Part shown: piece by piece, positions 25,285 to 34,002 of the stretch
Numbering within the stretch: position 1 is the stretch's first letter
Layout of the letters: each line of letters starts with the position of its first letter
Made by a program: the position numbers and the translations under genes
NCBI GenBank assembly: GCA_016721465.1
Contig: JADKIA010000031.1
Span: forward strand, 496,001 to 560,000
Direction: 5' to 3'
DNA from: Ideonella sp.
GTDB lineage: Bacteria > Pseudomonadota > Gammaproteobacteria > Burkholderiales > Burkholderiaceae_C
DNA length: 64,000 nucleotides
The notes under the pieces: model-generated
Seen by the model: only the letters and a program-made list of their open reading frames with translations
The model's database searches: none
What the model was told of the DNA's origin: nothing

Positions 25285-26409
25285 ATGCGACGAACCGTTG
25301 GCCAGTCTGCCACCGTGCACCCTGTGGCGGTCAATGCGCCGGTGGTGCAAACGGCGAGCGAATGGTCGATTGAACTGATGCGCGGCCTGGCGGCCATGCT
25401 TGTCGTGCTGGCCCATTACCACCCGCTGGTGACCGCTGGACCCGGTCTGCTGCAGTTTGCTTTCACGGGCGTCGACCTATTCTTCGTCATCAGCGGATTT
25501 GTCTTCGCGCCGTATTTCTTTGGCAAACGCCTGTCCGCTCGCGCCTACCTGGTGCGTCGGCTGTTCCGGATCTATCCGCTCTATGTCGTGGCCTTGTTGG
25601 GCTATGCATGGCTGCGCTGGGCGCATGGCCAGGACGTGGCCCACCTGGGCAAGCACCTGCTGTTCCTGCACACGCTGGAGTCGCGCGAGATCGCGTTCCA
25701 ATTCAACCCGGCGTTCTGGAGCCTGCCGCCCGAGGTGGAGTACTACCTGGTGTTGCCATGGCTGGCGGCCCTGGCGGGCACCTGGCGCAAGGCACTGGCC
25801 ATCACGGTGGTGGCCGCGGTCGTGCACCTGGCGATCGCGCGGCTCGGTCCGGCCGATGCCGCAGCGACCGGCGCGGCCTGGCTGCTGGGCTTTCATCTGC
25901 CTGCCCTGCTGGTCGAATTCATGCTGGGCACGTTGGCGTGGCGGGCCGTCGGACGAGGCCTCAGCAACGGGATGCGCGTGCTCATGCTCGCGGTCGGGCT
26001 GGGCGCGTGGTTTGCCCTGGCGTTGGCCTTCAGCACCCTGGGCGACGCGGGTGTGGCAGGACATGCGGCCTTGCGTGGCAACGTCGGCCTGTTGGCCGCA
26101 ATGGCCTATGCCCTCATTCTCGCGGCCTGGGTGGGATGGGTCCGTCATCCCGTGCCGTGGCTGTTGGCGCTGGCCACGGCGGCCGGCAACTTGAGCTATG
26201 GCCTGTACCTGTTCCACAACGCCATGCCGGTGGCGCTGGCGCGACTCAAGGCCTCACTTGGCGGTTCGGCGTTTGCACTGCTGTGCCTGGCGGCCACTGC
26301 GTTGACGGCGCAAGTGCTCCACGTGCTGTGGGAGTCGCCGTGCCGGGACTGGGGACGGCGATTGGCACAACGCATGGACGCCGGTGTTGCGCGCCAGGTC
26401 GATCGGTGA
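25285..26409 (+). CDS. Acyltransferase family 3 membrane protein (OafA-like)
   Basis: 374 residues; a GTG at 25282 is an alternative start. About ten membrane helices. The motif IELMRGLAAMLVVLAHYHP (~30-48) carries the Arg and catalytic His typical of the acyltransferase-3 family, followed by GVDLFFVISGFVF and LVRRLFRIYPLYVVALL, both classic for this family. A late NLSYGLYLFHNAM segment also fits. Such proteins O-acetylate sugars of O-antigen or exopolysaccharide in the inner membrane. It is convergent with the O-antigen ligase gene and its stop directly abuts that gene. The 25116-25284 gap upstream shows no convincing gene. Confidence 0.92.
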   Translation: MRRTVGQSATVHPVAVNAPVVQTASEWSIELMRGLAAMLVVLAHYHPLVTAGPGLLQFAFTGVDLFFVISGFVFAPYFFGKRLSARAYLVRRLFRIYPLYVVALLGYAWLRWAHGQDVAHLGKHLLFLHTLESREIAFQFNPAFWSLPPEVEYYLVLPWLAALAGTWRKALAITVVAAVVHLAIARLGPADAAATGAAWLLGFHLPALLVEFMLGTLAWRAVGRGLSNGMRVLMLAVGLGAWFALALAFSTLGDAGVAGHAALRGNVGLLAAMAYALILAAWVGWVRHPVPWLLALATAAGNLSYGLYLFHNAMPVALARLKASLGGSAFALLCLAATALTAQVLHVLWESPCRDWGRRLAQRMDAGVARQVDR

Positions 26410-27627
26410 TCAGCGTTCGGGCGGGTCGACTTCGGCTGCCCGACTGGCCGCCAGCGCCAATGCCGCCAACAGCAACAAGGGCATGGCGAACTTGGCATCG
26501 CGGACGGCCACGCTGAACAGCGCGGACCAGGCGATGGCGGTCCAGACCAGCAAGGACGCATCGCCTTGGCGGCCAGCGCGCCAGGCAAGTACCAGGTAGG
26601 TGGCGAGCACGGCGATCCACAGCGCGATGCCCATGGCGCCCACCTGGGAGGCGATCAACAGATACTCGTTGTGCGGCGTGGTCTGGCGCTCCAGCAACTC
26701 GCCGCCACCCTTGGCCCGCAGCTGCCATTGGCTCAGCCAACTGCCGATGCCGTGGCCCAACCAGGGCCGTTCGCGGATCATCTCGGAGGTCAGATCCACC
26801 ATGCGCAGGCGCATGCCCCAGCTGGTGGCCACCACACCTTGTGGCTCGTAGGCCCTGAGCTCGGCCACACCTTCGGCGAAACGGCCACGGACACTGGGCG
26901 AGGCCTGCCACGTGAGCGCGGCCAACAGCACCACCCCGCCCAGCAGCAAGGCACTGCGCCGCCATGCCCGCTGCCGGGCCAAGGCCAGCACCGCCAGCAG
27001 CAAGGGCAGGGCGACCATGCCCGTGCGGCGATCCTGCAGCGACAGGCCGACGGCGATCACCACCGCGGCCACCAACCAGGCCGCACGCTGGCGCGGCGGG
27101 CGCAACGCGTCACTGGCGTACAGCAGCGCCAGCGCCACGCCCAGGGCCAGCAGCAATGAGGTGACGATGCGCTGGTTGCCTTCTGCGCCCACCGTGGTCA
27201 GCAGCAGATCACCGACATGCAGCCACTGCAGGCGGTCGAACGTGGCCAGTGCCCCGACCACCACGGAGGCCAGAACGAAGTGAAGCAGCGCGCGCCGCGC
27301 CACCGACGGCGGCAGCGCCAGGGCGATCAGCGGCATCAGCAACACGCGGCCGTAGTGCCACAGGTGCGACAGTGCATCGGTGCGCGGCGCGCTGGTCCAA
27401 AGCGTCGAGGTGAGCAACAACAGCCACAGTGCGAGCGGCATCAGGAAAGGCGGCCACCGCAGCACCGTGTGCAGCCGGTGTGTGCGCAACAGGAGCAGGG
27501 TCGCCACCGCGGTTGCGCACAGGTAGAAGGCGTACTTGATGCCCAAGGGCAGGTAGACCGCCCAGGCGCCGGCGATGGCCAGTGCGCCCAGCACGCGCAG
27601 CAGTCGATCGTCCAGGCGAGGGGTCAT
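26410..27627 (-). CDS. O-antigen ligase / polymerase family membrane protein (WaaL/Wzy_C)
   Basis: 405 residues from the ATG at 27627, which overlaps the stop of the upstream glycosyltransferase (ATGA). About ten to twelve membrane helices and a large periplasmic loop. The conserved PHNEYLLIASQVGAMGIAL motif, preceded by RPWLGHGIGSW, is the signature of the Wzy_C domain shared by O-antigen ligases and some polymerases. Since the locus also has a Wzm/Wzt exporter, which needs no Wzy, a ligase that joins glycan to lipid A-core is the more likely role. It is the last gene of the minus-strand cluster. Confidence 0.85.
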   Translation of the reverse strand: MTPRLDDRLLRVLGALAIAGAWAVYLPLGIKYAFYLCATAVATLLLLRTHRLHTVLRWPPFLMPLALWLLLLTSTLWTSAPRTDALSHLWHYGRVLLMPLIALALPPSVARRALLHFVLASVVVGALATFDRLQWLHVGDLLLTTVGAEGNQRIVTSLLLALGVALALLYASDALRPPRQRAAWLVAAVVIAVGLSLQDRRTGMVALPLLLAVLALARQRAWRRSALLLGGVVLLAALTWQASPSVRGRFAEGVAELRAYEPQGVVATSWGMRLRMVDLTSEMIRERPWLGHGIGSWLSQWQLRAKGGGELLERQTTPHNEYLLIASQVGAMGIALWIAVLATYLVLAWRAGRQGDASLLVWTAIAWSALFSVAVRDAKFAMPLLLLAALALAASRAAEVDPPER

Positions 27628-28532
27628 CGCATGCGCATGGTCAGCAAGCCCACCACAGCGCCACGCGTGAGGGCCGACAACTTGGCAAGCCGGTGGTCCT
27701 CCGCCATCGCGATGCCCACCGCCTCGTAGGCCAGGCGGCTGAGGCACAGGAACGCGAATGCGGGCTCTCGCAACAGGTAGTGGCGACCGAGCCAGGCGGT
27801 GTTGCGGCCAATGAGGTAGCGCCGGGACGGTGAGTGTCCACCGGCCTGCATTTCGCGTCCGAACAGCGTGAAGCGCCGGCGCTGCCCGATGGCGTGCAGA
27901 AACTCGTGACTGCCATCGACACTGACGCCCAGAGAGGCCTGTCTCGCCCGCAGGCAGTATTCGGTGTCGACGTGGTCGATGGCCAGGCCCTCGTTGAATG
28001 GGCCGATGCGCCGCAGGGCCTCCATGCGCCAGACCGACATCGAGTTGATGATGAAGGCCACTCGACGCAGGCCGGAGAACACGCGCGGCAGGTAGTGCAG
28101 ACGAAAGCGGCCAAGCTCGATGTAGCGGCCGCGCAAACCGGTGGCGCGGTCACGGTAGGCGGGCGCGACCGCTGCCGTGGTGTTGGTGCGCAACAGTTGA
28201 GTCACGGCAGGGTCGGCCAGAAAGCGGCCCAGCGATGTCGCGTCGGTGTCTTCATCGAGAAACACCACCCCGGTGATGTGGGGGTGGTCTGACTGGATCA
28301 GGCGCAGGGCTTGGTTGTAGGCGCCTGCCAAGCCGCCGAGGTTGCGGGTGTGCAATCGGACCAGGTCGCCCCGCTCGGGAATCCCCGGAAGAGCCGGGTG
28401 ACCTGCCGTGGAGTTGTCGGCCAGCACGGTCAAGGCAACCACCCCGGACAAGTTGTCGACCAGCGTACGTGGATCGGCGTCCGGGCGATAGACCACGACG
28501 ACAGCCGCGGTGCTGCGGGCGATGGGGTCCAT
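27624..28532 (-). CDS. Family 2 glycosyltransferase, rhamnosyltransferase-like
   Basis: 302 residues from the ATG at 28532; the frame is open further upstream but without a plausible site. A GT-A domain with AAVVVVYRPDA, the VVFLDEDTDA metal-site region and SVWRMEALRRIGPFNEGLAI, then DHVDTEYCLRARQASLGVSV. This arrangement resembles rhamnosyltransferases of the RfbF/RfbN type. The rfbC and rfbD genes in the same operon, which make dTDP-rhamnose, support rhamnose as donor. A hydrophobic C-terminal segment may associate with the membrane. It overlaps the ligase gene by four bases. Confidence 0.85.
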   Translation of the reverse strand: MDPIARSTAAVVVVYRPDADPRTLVDNLSGVVALTVLADNSTAGHPALPGIPERGDLVRLHTRNLGGLAGAYNQALRLIQSDHPHITGVVFLDEDTDATSLGRFLADPAVTQLLRTNTTAAVAPAYRDRATGLRGRYIELGRFRLHYLPRVFSGLRRVAFIINSMSVWRMEALRRIGPFNEGLAIDHVDTEYCLRARQASLGVSVDGSHEFLHAIGQRRRFTLFGREMQAGGHSPSRRYLIGRNTAWLGRHYLLREPAFAFLCLSRLAYEAVGIAMAEDHRLAKLSALTRGAVVGLLTMRMR

Positions 28533-28597
28533 GCCGATGGGCCGCGATCGATGGGCGGCCGGGCGCAGCGGGTGCGTGGGTCGGCGCCGAACGCCCG

Positions 28598-29680
28598 TCA
28601 GAGACGGTTGATCAGCGCGGCCAGCGTGATGCCGATGTTGCCCAGCAGGGTCTGGCGGTGGATACCACTGCGCCACAGGCCCAGCAGGCGCGCACCCACC
28701 CAGCGCTGCCGCGCAGCGGCAAACTCATCGAGCGCCTCCCGGTTCTCCGGCGTCATCAGATGCCGGACCCGTTGCAGCGCCTTCAGGTTCGCGTTGACCC
28801 AGCCGCGGAATCGGCCTTGCAGCAATTGGCGTGCACGCTGGTATTGGGCGACTGGGTCGATGTTGCCGCCAAACTGATTGGCATCGTGCTGCCGATAGCG
28901 GACGGTGGGGTGTGGATCATAGTGAACCCGTCCCCCACAGCTGGAAATCAGCATGTAGGCCCACCAGTCGTGCGTCACCGCCTCGACGTTCTCGCCCGCC
29001 TGGCGAATCAGGTCGCGCGCCGCCCGGTTGAACACCATCGTGTTCCCACCGGCAATGCTTTGCACGAGCGAGTTGCGAAAGCTGGGTTCGTGCTCGAACA
29101 GCGGCGACAGGCCAAGGTGCTGGTTGCGTGCATCCACCAGCAAGGTGCGCGAGCCGTACAGCGCCGGGACGTCATCGGGCACGGTCTCAAGCCAGGCCAC
29201 CGCCCGTTCGAGCTTGTCGGCTTCCCAGACATCGTCCTGATCTGCGTAGGCAAAGTAGTCGGCCGCGATGTCGGCGCGGCAGGTGAGCGACAGGAAATTG
29301 GCCGTGGAGCCCTCGGCCGGCCCATCGTGGATCGAGATGCGGTCTTCCCCCCAATGCGACTGGTAGTACTCGAGGATCGCGTGGGTGTGGTCGTCGGAAC
29401 CATCGTCCGAGGCCCAGATGGCCCAGCGCGGATGGGTCTGCGTCGCAATGGAATTGAGCTGCTGCGCCAGGAAATGCTGGCCTTGCATCGTGCACATCAG
29501 CACAGCCACCTTGGGCACGGCCGGGTTCGGGCGATGCAACAGCGACTTCAGCGAAACCAGCGGGATGACCTGCCGGAATTCTTCCCAGGGCGCCAACAAA
29601 TGGGCCATCGTGTTGCGCGATGAACGCGTGCGGCGCAACCCGCTGGACGGACTCTGCTTGCTTTCAATGATCGGCGTCAT
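28598..29680 (-). CDS. Family 2 glycosyltransferase
   Basis: 360 residues, with the ATG at 29680 chosen; in-frame codons further upstream (29740) are possible. The GT-A core starts at ~55 with VAVLMCTMQGQHFLAQQLNS, then IWASDDGSDDHTHAILEYY, YFAYADQDDVWEADKLERAV (donor and metal site) and HDWWAYMLISSCGG. This pattern is common in O-antigen loci in enzymes that add rhamnose or related sugars. A basic N-terminal stretch precedes the domain. It follows the epimerase gene by 98 bases and precedes the rhamnosyltransferase-like gene by 65 bases. Confidence 0.86.
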   Translation of the reverse strand: MTPIIESKQSPSSGLRRTRSSRNTMAHLLAPWEEFRQVIPLVSLKSLLHRPNPAVPKVAVLMCTMQGQHFLAQQLNSIATQTHPRWAIWASDDGSDDHTHAILEYYQSHWGEDRISIHDGPAEGSTANFLSLTCRADIAADYFAYADQDDVWEADKLERAVAWLETVPDDVPALYGSRTLLVDARNQHLGLSPLFEHEPSFRNSLVQSIAGGNTMVFNRAARDLIRQAGENVEAVTHDWWAYMLISSCGGRVHYDPHPTVRYRQHDANQFGGNIDPVAQYQRARQLLQGRFRGWVNANLKALQRVRHLMTPENREALDEFAAARQRWVGARLLGLWRSGIHRQTLLGNIGITLAALINRL

Positions 29681-29778
29681 GACGGATTCGAGTTTATCCG
29701 ACCATTGCGGGTTCTCCCGAACACGCGCCTTGCAACTCATTGATTCAGCTGAAGCGCGACCCAACCGCTGCCGGCTGG

Positions 29779-30876
29779 TTACGAATGCGGCGGGGTCCGC
29801 GTCTTTGCCGCCCGCTGTGCATACCATTGGGCCACGACCGCCATGCCGGCTGCGATGTCGTGGGTGGGTGAAAAGCCAAGCTGGGTGCGAGCCTTGCCGA
29901 TGTCCGCGCGGGAATGACGCACATCCCCGGCACGGAAGTCGCGGTACCTGGGCGAGGCAATGATCAGCGCGGGCTGACACCGACGGAGCTGCTCCGACAG
30001 CATGGTGTGCAGCGCATTTAAGGTGGTCTGGTCACCGACGGCCACGTTGTAGACCTCGCTGACGGCATCCTCCCGTTCAGCGGCGGCAGCCAGCAGATTG
30101 GCCTGCACCGCATTGGCCACGAAGCAGAAATCGCGGCTGGTCTGCCCGTCCCCGTTGATGTAAACGGGCTCGCCCGCCAACATGGCCGATGCCCAGAGCG
30201 GAATGACCGCCGCATAGGCACCCAAGGGGTCCTGACGGGGGCCGAACACGTTGAAATAGCGCAAGCCCATCGACGGCATGCCGTAGGCCCTTGCAAAGAC
30301 CGAGGCGTAGAGCTCGTTGACGTACTTGGTCACCGCATAGGGCGACAAGGGGCTGCCGATCACGTCCTCCACCTTGGGCAGGCCAGGATGGTCGCCATAG
30401 GTCGAGCTGCTGGCCGCGTAGACGAAGCGCTTGACCTTGGCGTCACGGGCGGCGACGCACATGTTGAGAAAGCCGCCGATGTTCACGTCGTTGGTGGTGA
30501 CGGGATCGGCCAGCGAGCGGGGAACCGAGCCGAGCGCAGCCTGGTGCAGCACATGGTCGACACCCACGCAGGCGATGCGGCAGTCGGACAGGTTGCGGAT
30601 GTCGCCCTTGATCATCCGAAAACGCGCCCAGGCCGCCTCACCAACCTGGGCACGCACGTCGTCCAGGTTGTATTGGTGTCCGGTGGCGAAGTTGTCCAGA
30701 CCGACCACGTCCTGACCCAGGCCCAGCAGGGTTTCCAGCAGGTGGCTGCCGATGAAGCCAGCCACGCCCGTCACCAACCAAGTGCGGGGTGTCGTGCGCA
30801 AGGACTGCAGCAATGCGGCATAGGGCGATGCGGTCAAGAGGGGCTCCATCAAGGCGGGTGCGGTGCGCTCAGTCAA
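29779..30876 (-). CDS. NAD-dependent UDP-sugar epimerase (WbpP/TviC-like)
   Basis: 365 residues of the short-chain dehydrogenase/epimerase class. Rossmann motif VTGVAGFIGSHLLE (~35-48), DNFATGHQYNLDDV typical of UDP-GlcNAc/UDP-GlcNAcA 4-epimerases, catalytic Ser in AASSSTYGD, Tyr and Lys in YAVTKYVNE, and RYFNVFGPRQDPLGAYAAVI. It probably interconverts UDP-N-acetylglucosamine and UDP-N-acetylgalactosamine (or their uronic acids), supplying an amino sugar that the PIG-L deacetylase might later modify. Its start overlaps the end of rfbC by eight bases. Confidence 0.88.
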   Translation of the reverse strand: MTERTAPALMEPLLTASPYAALLQSLRTTPRTWLVTGVAGFIGSHLLETLLGLGQDVVGLDNFATGHQYNLDDVRAQVGEAAWARFRMIKGDIRNLSDCRIACVGVDHVLHQAALGSVPRSLADPVTTNDVNIGGFLNMCVAARDAKVKRFVYAASSSTYGDHPGLPKVEDVIGSPLSPYAVTKYVNELYASVFARAYGMPSMGLRYFNVFGPRQDPLGAYAAVIPLWASAMLAGEPVYINGDGQTSRDFCFVANAVQANLLAAAAEREDAVSEVYNVAVGDQTTLNALHTMLSEQLRRCQPALIIASPRYRDFRAGDVRHSRADIGKARTQLGFSPTHDIAAGMAVVAQWYAQRAAKTRTPPHS

Positions 30877-31432
30877 AGGCGTCGGCCGCGGTCAAGGGCG
30901 GTGCGGCCGCATCCTTGGGGGCCAGCAGCGGTGTCGGGCCGACGGGCCATTCGATGCCGATGCCCGGGTCGTTCCAGGCGATGGCGCGCTCGCAGTCGCG
31001 CGCATAGTAGTCGGTCGTCTTGTACTGGAAGTGCGTGTCGTCGCGCAGTGACATGAAGCCATGCGCGAAGCCCTCCGGAATCCACAGTTGCCTGCGGTTG
31101 TCGGCACTCAACTCGATGCCGAACCATTGGCCGAAATGGGCCGACCGCTTGCGAATGTCCACTGAAACGTCAAATACGGCGCCCTGCGTCACACGCACCA
31201 GCTTGCCTTGAGGATGCGGTGGCATCTGGTAGTGCAGGCCGCGCAGCACGCCTCGTCGCGATGCGGACTCGTTGTCCTGCACGAACTCGCGCGGCGTCGG
31301 CAGACCGAGTGAGGCCAGGCCATCGATGAAGCGCCGGCGATTGAAGCTCTCGGTGAACCAGCCTCGGTCGTCTGAGAAGACGGCGGGCTCGATCAGCACG
31401 ACGCCCGGCAAGGTGGTGGCGGTGAATCTCAT
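30869..31432 (-). CDS. rfbC: dTDP-4-dehydrorhamnose 3,5-epimerase
   Basis: 187 residues, the normal RfbC length. Motifs: GVVLIEPAVFSDDRGWFTES, QDNESASRRGVLRGLHYQMP (catalytic His), GKLVRVTQGAVFDVSVDIR, and LWIPEGFAHGFMSL. It catalyses the third step of dTDP-L-rhamnose synthesis in the cytoplasm. It overlaps rfbD upstream by four bases and the UDP-sugar epimerase downstream by eight bases. The first two enzymes of the pathway (RfbA, RfbB) are not in the window. Confidence 0.95.
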   Translation of the reverse strand: MRFTATTLPGVVLIEPAVFSDDRGWFTESFNRRRFIDGLASLGLPTPREFVQDNESASRRGVLRGLHYQMPPHPQGKLVRVTQGAVFDVSVDIRKRSAHFGQWFGIELSADNRRQLWIPEGFAHGFMSLRDDTHFQYKTTDYYARDCERAIAWNDPGIGIEWPVGPTPLLAPKDAAAPPLTAADAFD

Positions 31433-32349
31433 GGTGAAGTGTTCCTGAGCGTGGGCAGCGCTTCGGTCAGCATGCGGTCGACGCCGGTTTGCCAATCGGG
31501 CATCGTGAGTTGGAAAGCCGCTCGCAGCTTGCGCGTGTCGAGCCTGGAATTGAGGGGGCGCTGGGCGGGCGTCGGATAGTCGGCAGTGGCAATGCCGGTG
31601 ACTGAATCGGGCGTGGCGCGCAACGGCAGACCTGCGCGATGGCCCCAGGCGATGACGTGGCGCGCGTAGTCGCACCAACTCACCTCTCCGGCAGCGCAGG
31701 CATGGTAGGTGCCGGACAGCTCGGGTGCGATCAGCGCACTGCGCAGGCACAGGGCGGCCAAGTCGGCCAGGAGCTCCGCACCGGTGGGTGCGCCGACCTG
31801 GTCGTTGACCACCTTCAGCGCATCGCGTTGCCCGGCCAGCCGCAGCATGGTGCGCGCAAAGTTGCCCCCGCGGGCCGCGTGAACCCAACTGGTCCGCAAG
31901 ATCAGGTGAAGGCAGCCGCTGTCGCGAATCTGCTCTTCGCCTGCCAGCTTGGTCCGACCGTAGACACCGAGTGGTGCAGTGCTGGCGACCTCATCGCGAG
32001 GTGAGTCGCCACGGCCGTCGAAGACATAGTCGGTGGAGTAGTGCACCAGCCAGCCGCCAAGGCGCTGCATCTCCCTGGCCATCACGCCCGGGGCGGTGGC
32101 GTTGACCGCCGTGGCCAAGTCAACCTCGCGTTCTGCTTGATCGACGGCAATGTAGGCGGACGCGTTCACCAGCACATCTGGGCGAATGCGCCGAATGGCG
32201 TCGGTCAGGGCCAGTTCATCCGACACGTCGACACCGGGTTGCCCGGGGGCCGAAGGGCGTGCAAGTGCCAAGACGTCACCCAACGGGGCCAAGGACCGGC
32301 ACAGCTCCCATCCCACCTGTCCATTGGGGCCGAGCAACAACAATCTCAT
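31429..32349 (-). CDS. rfbD: dTDP-4-dehydrorhamnose reductase
   Basis: 306 residues from the ATG at 32349; an upstream ATG at 32388 would add 13 residues. N-terminal Rossmann motif LLLGPNGQVGWEL, then VDVSDELALTDAIRRIRPDV, NASAYIAVDQAE, the STDYVFDG segment, and catalytic YGRTKLAGE. It reduces dTDP-4-dehydro-L-rhamnose to dTDP-L-rhamnose. It is the first gene of the minus-strand glycan operon and is divergent from the helicase gene across a 146-base gap. Confidence 0.94.
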   Translation of the reverse strand: MRLLLLGPNGQVGWELCRSLAPLGDVLALARPSAPGQPGVDVSDELALTDAIRRIRPDVLVNASAYIAVDQAEREVDLATAVNATAPGVMAREMQRLGGWLVHYSTDYVFDGRGDSPRDEVASTAPLGVYGRTKLAGEEQIRDSGCLHLILRTSWVHAARGGNFARTMLRLAGQRDALKVVNDQVGAPTGAELLADLAALCLRSALIAPELSGTYHACAAGEVSWCDYARHVIAWGHRAGLPLRATPDSVTGIATADYPTPAQRPLNSRLDTRKLRAAFQLTMPDWQTGVDRMLTEALPTLRNTSP

Positions 32350-32495
32350 GGGCTTGGCCTGTGGGCTGGGATCGCCGGGTTGAAGCATCGCGGCGGATTG
32401 TATTCAGCGGGTTTGGCCGTACCTGGCGGGGATTCCTTGCGTTCCGCGACCTACCGCACGCGCTGGCACCCTGGGTAGAGGATAATTCCAGGTTC

Positions 32496-33941
32496 ATGAC
32501 AGAAGACACCCCCCAAGCGGAAGCTCCGCAAAAGTTCGAAACGCTCGCCCTCGACGCCAAATTGCTGCGGGCCGTGATGGAGTCCGGCTACACGTCGATG
32601 ACGCCGATCCAGGCCAAGGCGATCCCCATCGTGCTGGACGGGCGCGACGTGATGGGGGCCGCCCAGACGGGCACCGGCAAGACGGCGGCGTTCACGCTGC
32701 CGCTGCTGCAGAAGATGTTGCGGCACGAGACGGCGTCCGTCTCGCCCGCGCGGCATCCGGTCCGGGCGCTGGTGTTGGCTCCGACGCGTGAGCTGGCGGA
32801 CCAGGTGGCCAACAACGTCAAGACCTACGCCAAGCACACCCAGCTGCGGTCGACGGTGGTGTTCGGCGGCATCGACATGAAACCGCAGACGGCGGAACTC
32901 AAGCGCGGGGTCGAGGTGCTGATCGCCACGCCGGGACGCCTGCTGGACCACATCGAGGCCAAGAATTGTGTGCTCAACCAGGTCGAGTATGTCGTGCTCG
33001 ACGAGGCCGATCGCATGCTGGACATCGGCTTCCTGCCCGACCTGCAACGCATCTTGAGCTATTTGCCGAAGCAGCGGCAGACCCTGTTGTTCTCGGCGAC
33101 CTTCTCGCCCGAGATCCGGCGCCTTGCCCAGAGCTATCTGCAGGATCCGATCACGGTGGAGGTGGCTCGACCGAACGCCACGGCCACCAACGTGGAGCAG
33201 CGCTTCTACAGCGTAGCGGACGACGACAAGCGAGCGGTGGTGCGCCAGTTGCTGCGGCAGCGCGCGCTGAGCCAGGCGCTCGTGTTTGTCAATTCCAAGC
33301 TTGGCGCGGCGCGCCTGGCCCGTTCATTCGAGCGGGATGGCCTGCGCACGTCGGCCTTGCACGGTGACAAGTCGCAGGACGAGCGTCTGAAGTCGCTGGA
33401 TTCGTTCAAGCGCGGCGACGTGGACGTGTTGGTGGCCACCGATGTGGCTGCGCGCGGCCTGGACATCGCCGACCTGCCGGCGGTCTTCAACTTCGACGTC
33501 CCCTTCAATGCGGAAGACTACGTGCACCGGATCGGGCGCACGGGCCGCGCGGGGGCGTCCGGCCTGGCGGTCACCTTGGTGGATCGCGACGATGTGCGGC
33601 TGGTGAGCGACATCGAGAAGCTGATCAAGAAGAAGATCGACGTCGAAGCATTCGAACTGGAAGACGATCGCCCGCGACGCGCGCCTCGTCGTGCGCCAGA
33701 GGACGACGATGAACGGCCGAGGCTGATCGATCGGTTCGAGGTGTCACGTCACGCCGTGCGCAGCTTGCCGCGCCCGGCCTCGTCGGACCCGTTCTTTGAC
33801 CGACCTTACGAGCCGACGGCAGCCAGTGAAACGCAACCGGCATGGGACCACAAGTCGTCCGTTGCAGCACCCGCTGCGGGTCGCGCGCCGATCATTCGAG
33901 GCAAGCGCAAGGTGGCTTCCCTTCTGGGCGGCAGCAAGTAA
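32496..33941 (+). CDS. rhlE: DEAD-box ATP-dependent RNA helicase (RhlE-type)
   Basis: 481 residues, ATG at 32496; the open frame upstream overlaps the promoter region. Motifs in order: Q motif (TPIQAKAIP), Walker A AQTGTGKTAAF, PTRELADQ, TPGRLLDH, DEADRMLD, SATF, and the C-terminal helicase HGDKSQDER, ATDVAARGLDI, HRIGRTGRAG. A charged, disordered C-terminal tail (~380-481) ends in RGKRKVASLLGG. RhlE-type helicases remodel ribosomal precursors and cold-shock mRNAs. A GATAAT box (32481-32486) is close to the start codon, so it would fit only a very short leader. Confidence 0.93.
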   Translation: MTEDTPQAEAPQKFETLALDAKLLRAVMESGYTSMTPIQAKAIPIVLDGRDVMGAAQTGTGKTAAFTLPLLQKMLRHETASVSPARHPVRALVLAPTRELADQVANNVKTYAKHTQLRSTVVFGGIDMKPQTAELKRGVEVLIATPGRLLDHIEAKNCVLNQVEYVVLDEADRMLDIGFLPDLQRILSYLPKQRQTLLFSATFSPEIRRLAQSYLQDPITVEVARPNATATNVEQRFYSVADDDKRAVVRQLLRQRALSQALVFVNSKLGAARLARSFERDGLRTSALHGDKSQDERLKSLDSFKRGDVDVLVATDVAARGLDIADLPAVFNFDVPFNAEDYVHRIGRTGRAGASGLAVTLVDRDDVRLVSDIEKLIKKKIDVEAFELEDDRPRRAPRRAPEDDDERPRLIDRFEVSRHAVRSLPRPASSDPFFDRPYEPTAASETQPAWDHKSSVAAPAAGRAPIIRGKRKVASLLGGSK

Positions 33942-34002
33942 GCCTGGCAGGCGTTCCAAGGACAGGCCACTGGCAAGAGGCGCCCCGACGGCCTGGGGCC
34001 TT

